Positions 20,981 through 20,981 of a stretch of DNA of 20,981 nucleotides are shown here, piece after piece; positions within the stretch are counted from its first letter, which is position 1; every line of letters begins with the position of its first letter. The translations under genes and the position numbers were made by a program. The notes beneath the pieces were generated by a model. The model saw only the letters and a list, made by a program, of their open reading frames with translations. It was not told the origin of the DNA and did no database searches. The stretch is from the NCBI GenBank assembly GCA_043381765.1, contig JBHJMP010001213.1, positions 1 through 20,981 on the forward strand. Reading direction: 5' to 3'. This DNA is from Collodictyon triciliatum (Eukaryota; CRuMs).

Positions 20981-20981
20981 T
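20879..20981 (+). repeat. Poly-T run to the window end
   Basis: About 103 bases of T interrupted by three single C residues. It reaches the edge of the window, so its full length is unknown. It may mark a contig end or, read on the other strand, the A-tail of a retroposed element. Confidence 0.9.

Overview
The window is nuclear DNA from a unicellular eukaryote. It holds four intron-rich housekeeping or signalling genes with GT-AG splicing, many microsatellites and homopolymer runs, one assembly gap (7759-8079) and a poly-T end. Introns run at about three to four per kb, and every gene could be spliced by hand into a continuous reading frame, apart from one exon lost in the gap and one doubtful junction. 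I cannot name the organism. A soluble-type adenylyl cyclase plus a Fanzor relic fits many protists; a rhizarian/foraminiferan or amoebozoan is only a guess.

Layout. 1-957 (-): a broken Fanzor (eukaryotic TnpB-like, RNA-guided nuclease) coding relic running off the left edge, cut off by an unrelated GC-richer segment (958-1213) that ends in an A-tail like a retroposed fragment. 1213-1850: AT-rich, no gene seen. 1851-6362 (+): DDX55/Spb4-type DEAD-box RNA helicase for 60S ribosome biogenesis, 16 exons, 723 aa. 6722-9744 (-): eIF2B delta subunit, 8 visible exons plus one hidden in the gap. 10211-12804 (-): catalytically complete rhomboid intramembrane serine protease, 11 exons, 321 aa, with a seventh C-terminal membrane helix. 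13350-20794 (+): soluble adenylyl cyclase (ADCY10-type) with two cyclase domains, a STAND-type P-loop ATPase and a TPR-like C-terminus, 16 exons, about 1777 aa. 20879-20981: poly-T.

The helicase and eIF2B delta genes converge on a 359-bp spacer with poly(A) signals on both strands. eIF2B delta and the rhomboid gene are in tandem. The rhomboid and cyclase genes diverge from a shared region of about 545 bp that probably holds both promoters. Ribosome assembly (DDX55) and translation initiation control (eIF2B) are thematically related, but nothing here shows co-regulation.

The most notable items are the Fanzor relic and its interruption, the intact cyclase with an unclear N-terminus (membrane anchor or soluble, decided by two closely spaced splice acceptors behind a (CT)37 tract), and the missing eIF2B delta exon whose length class can be predicted from splice phases.
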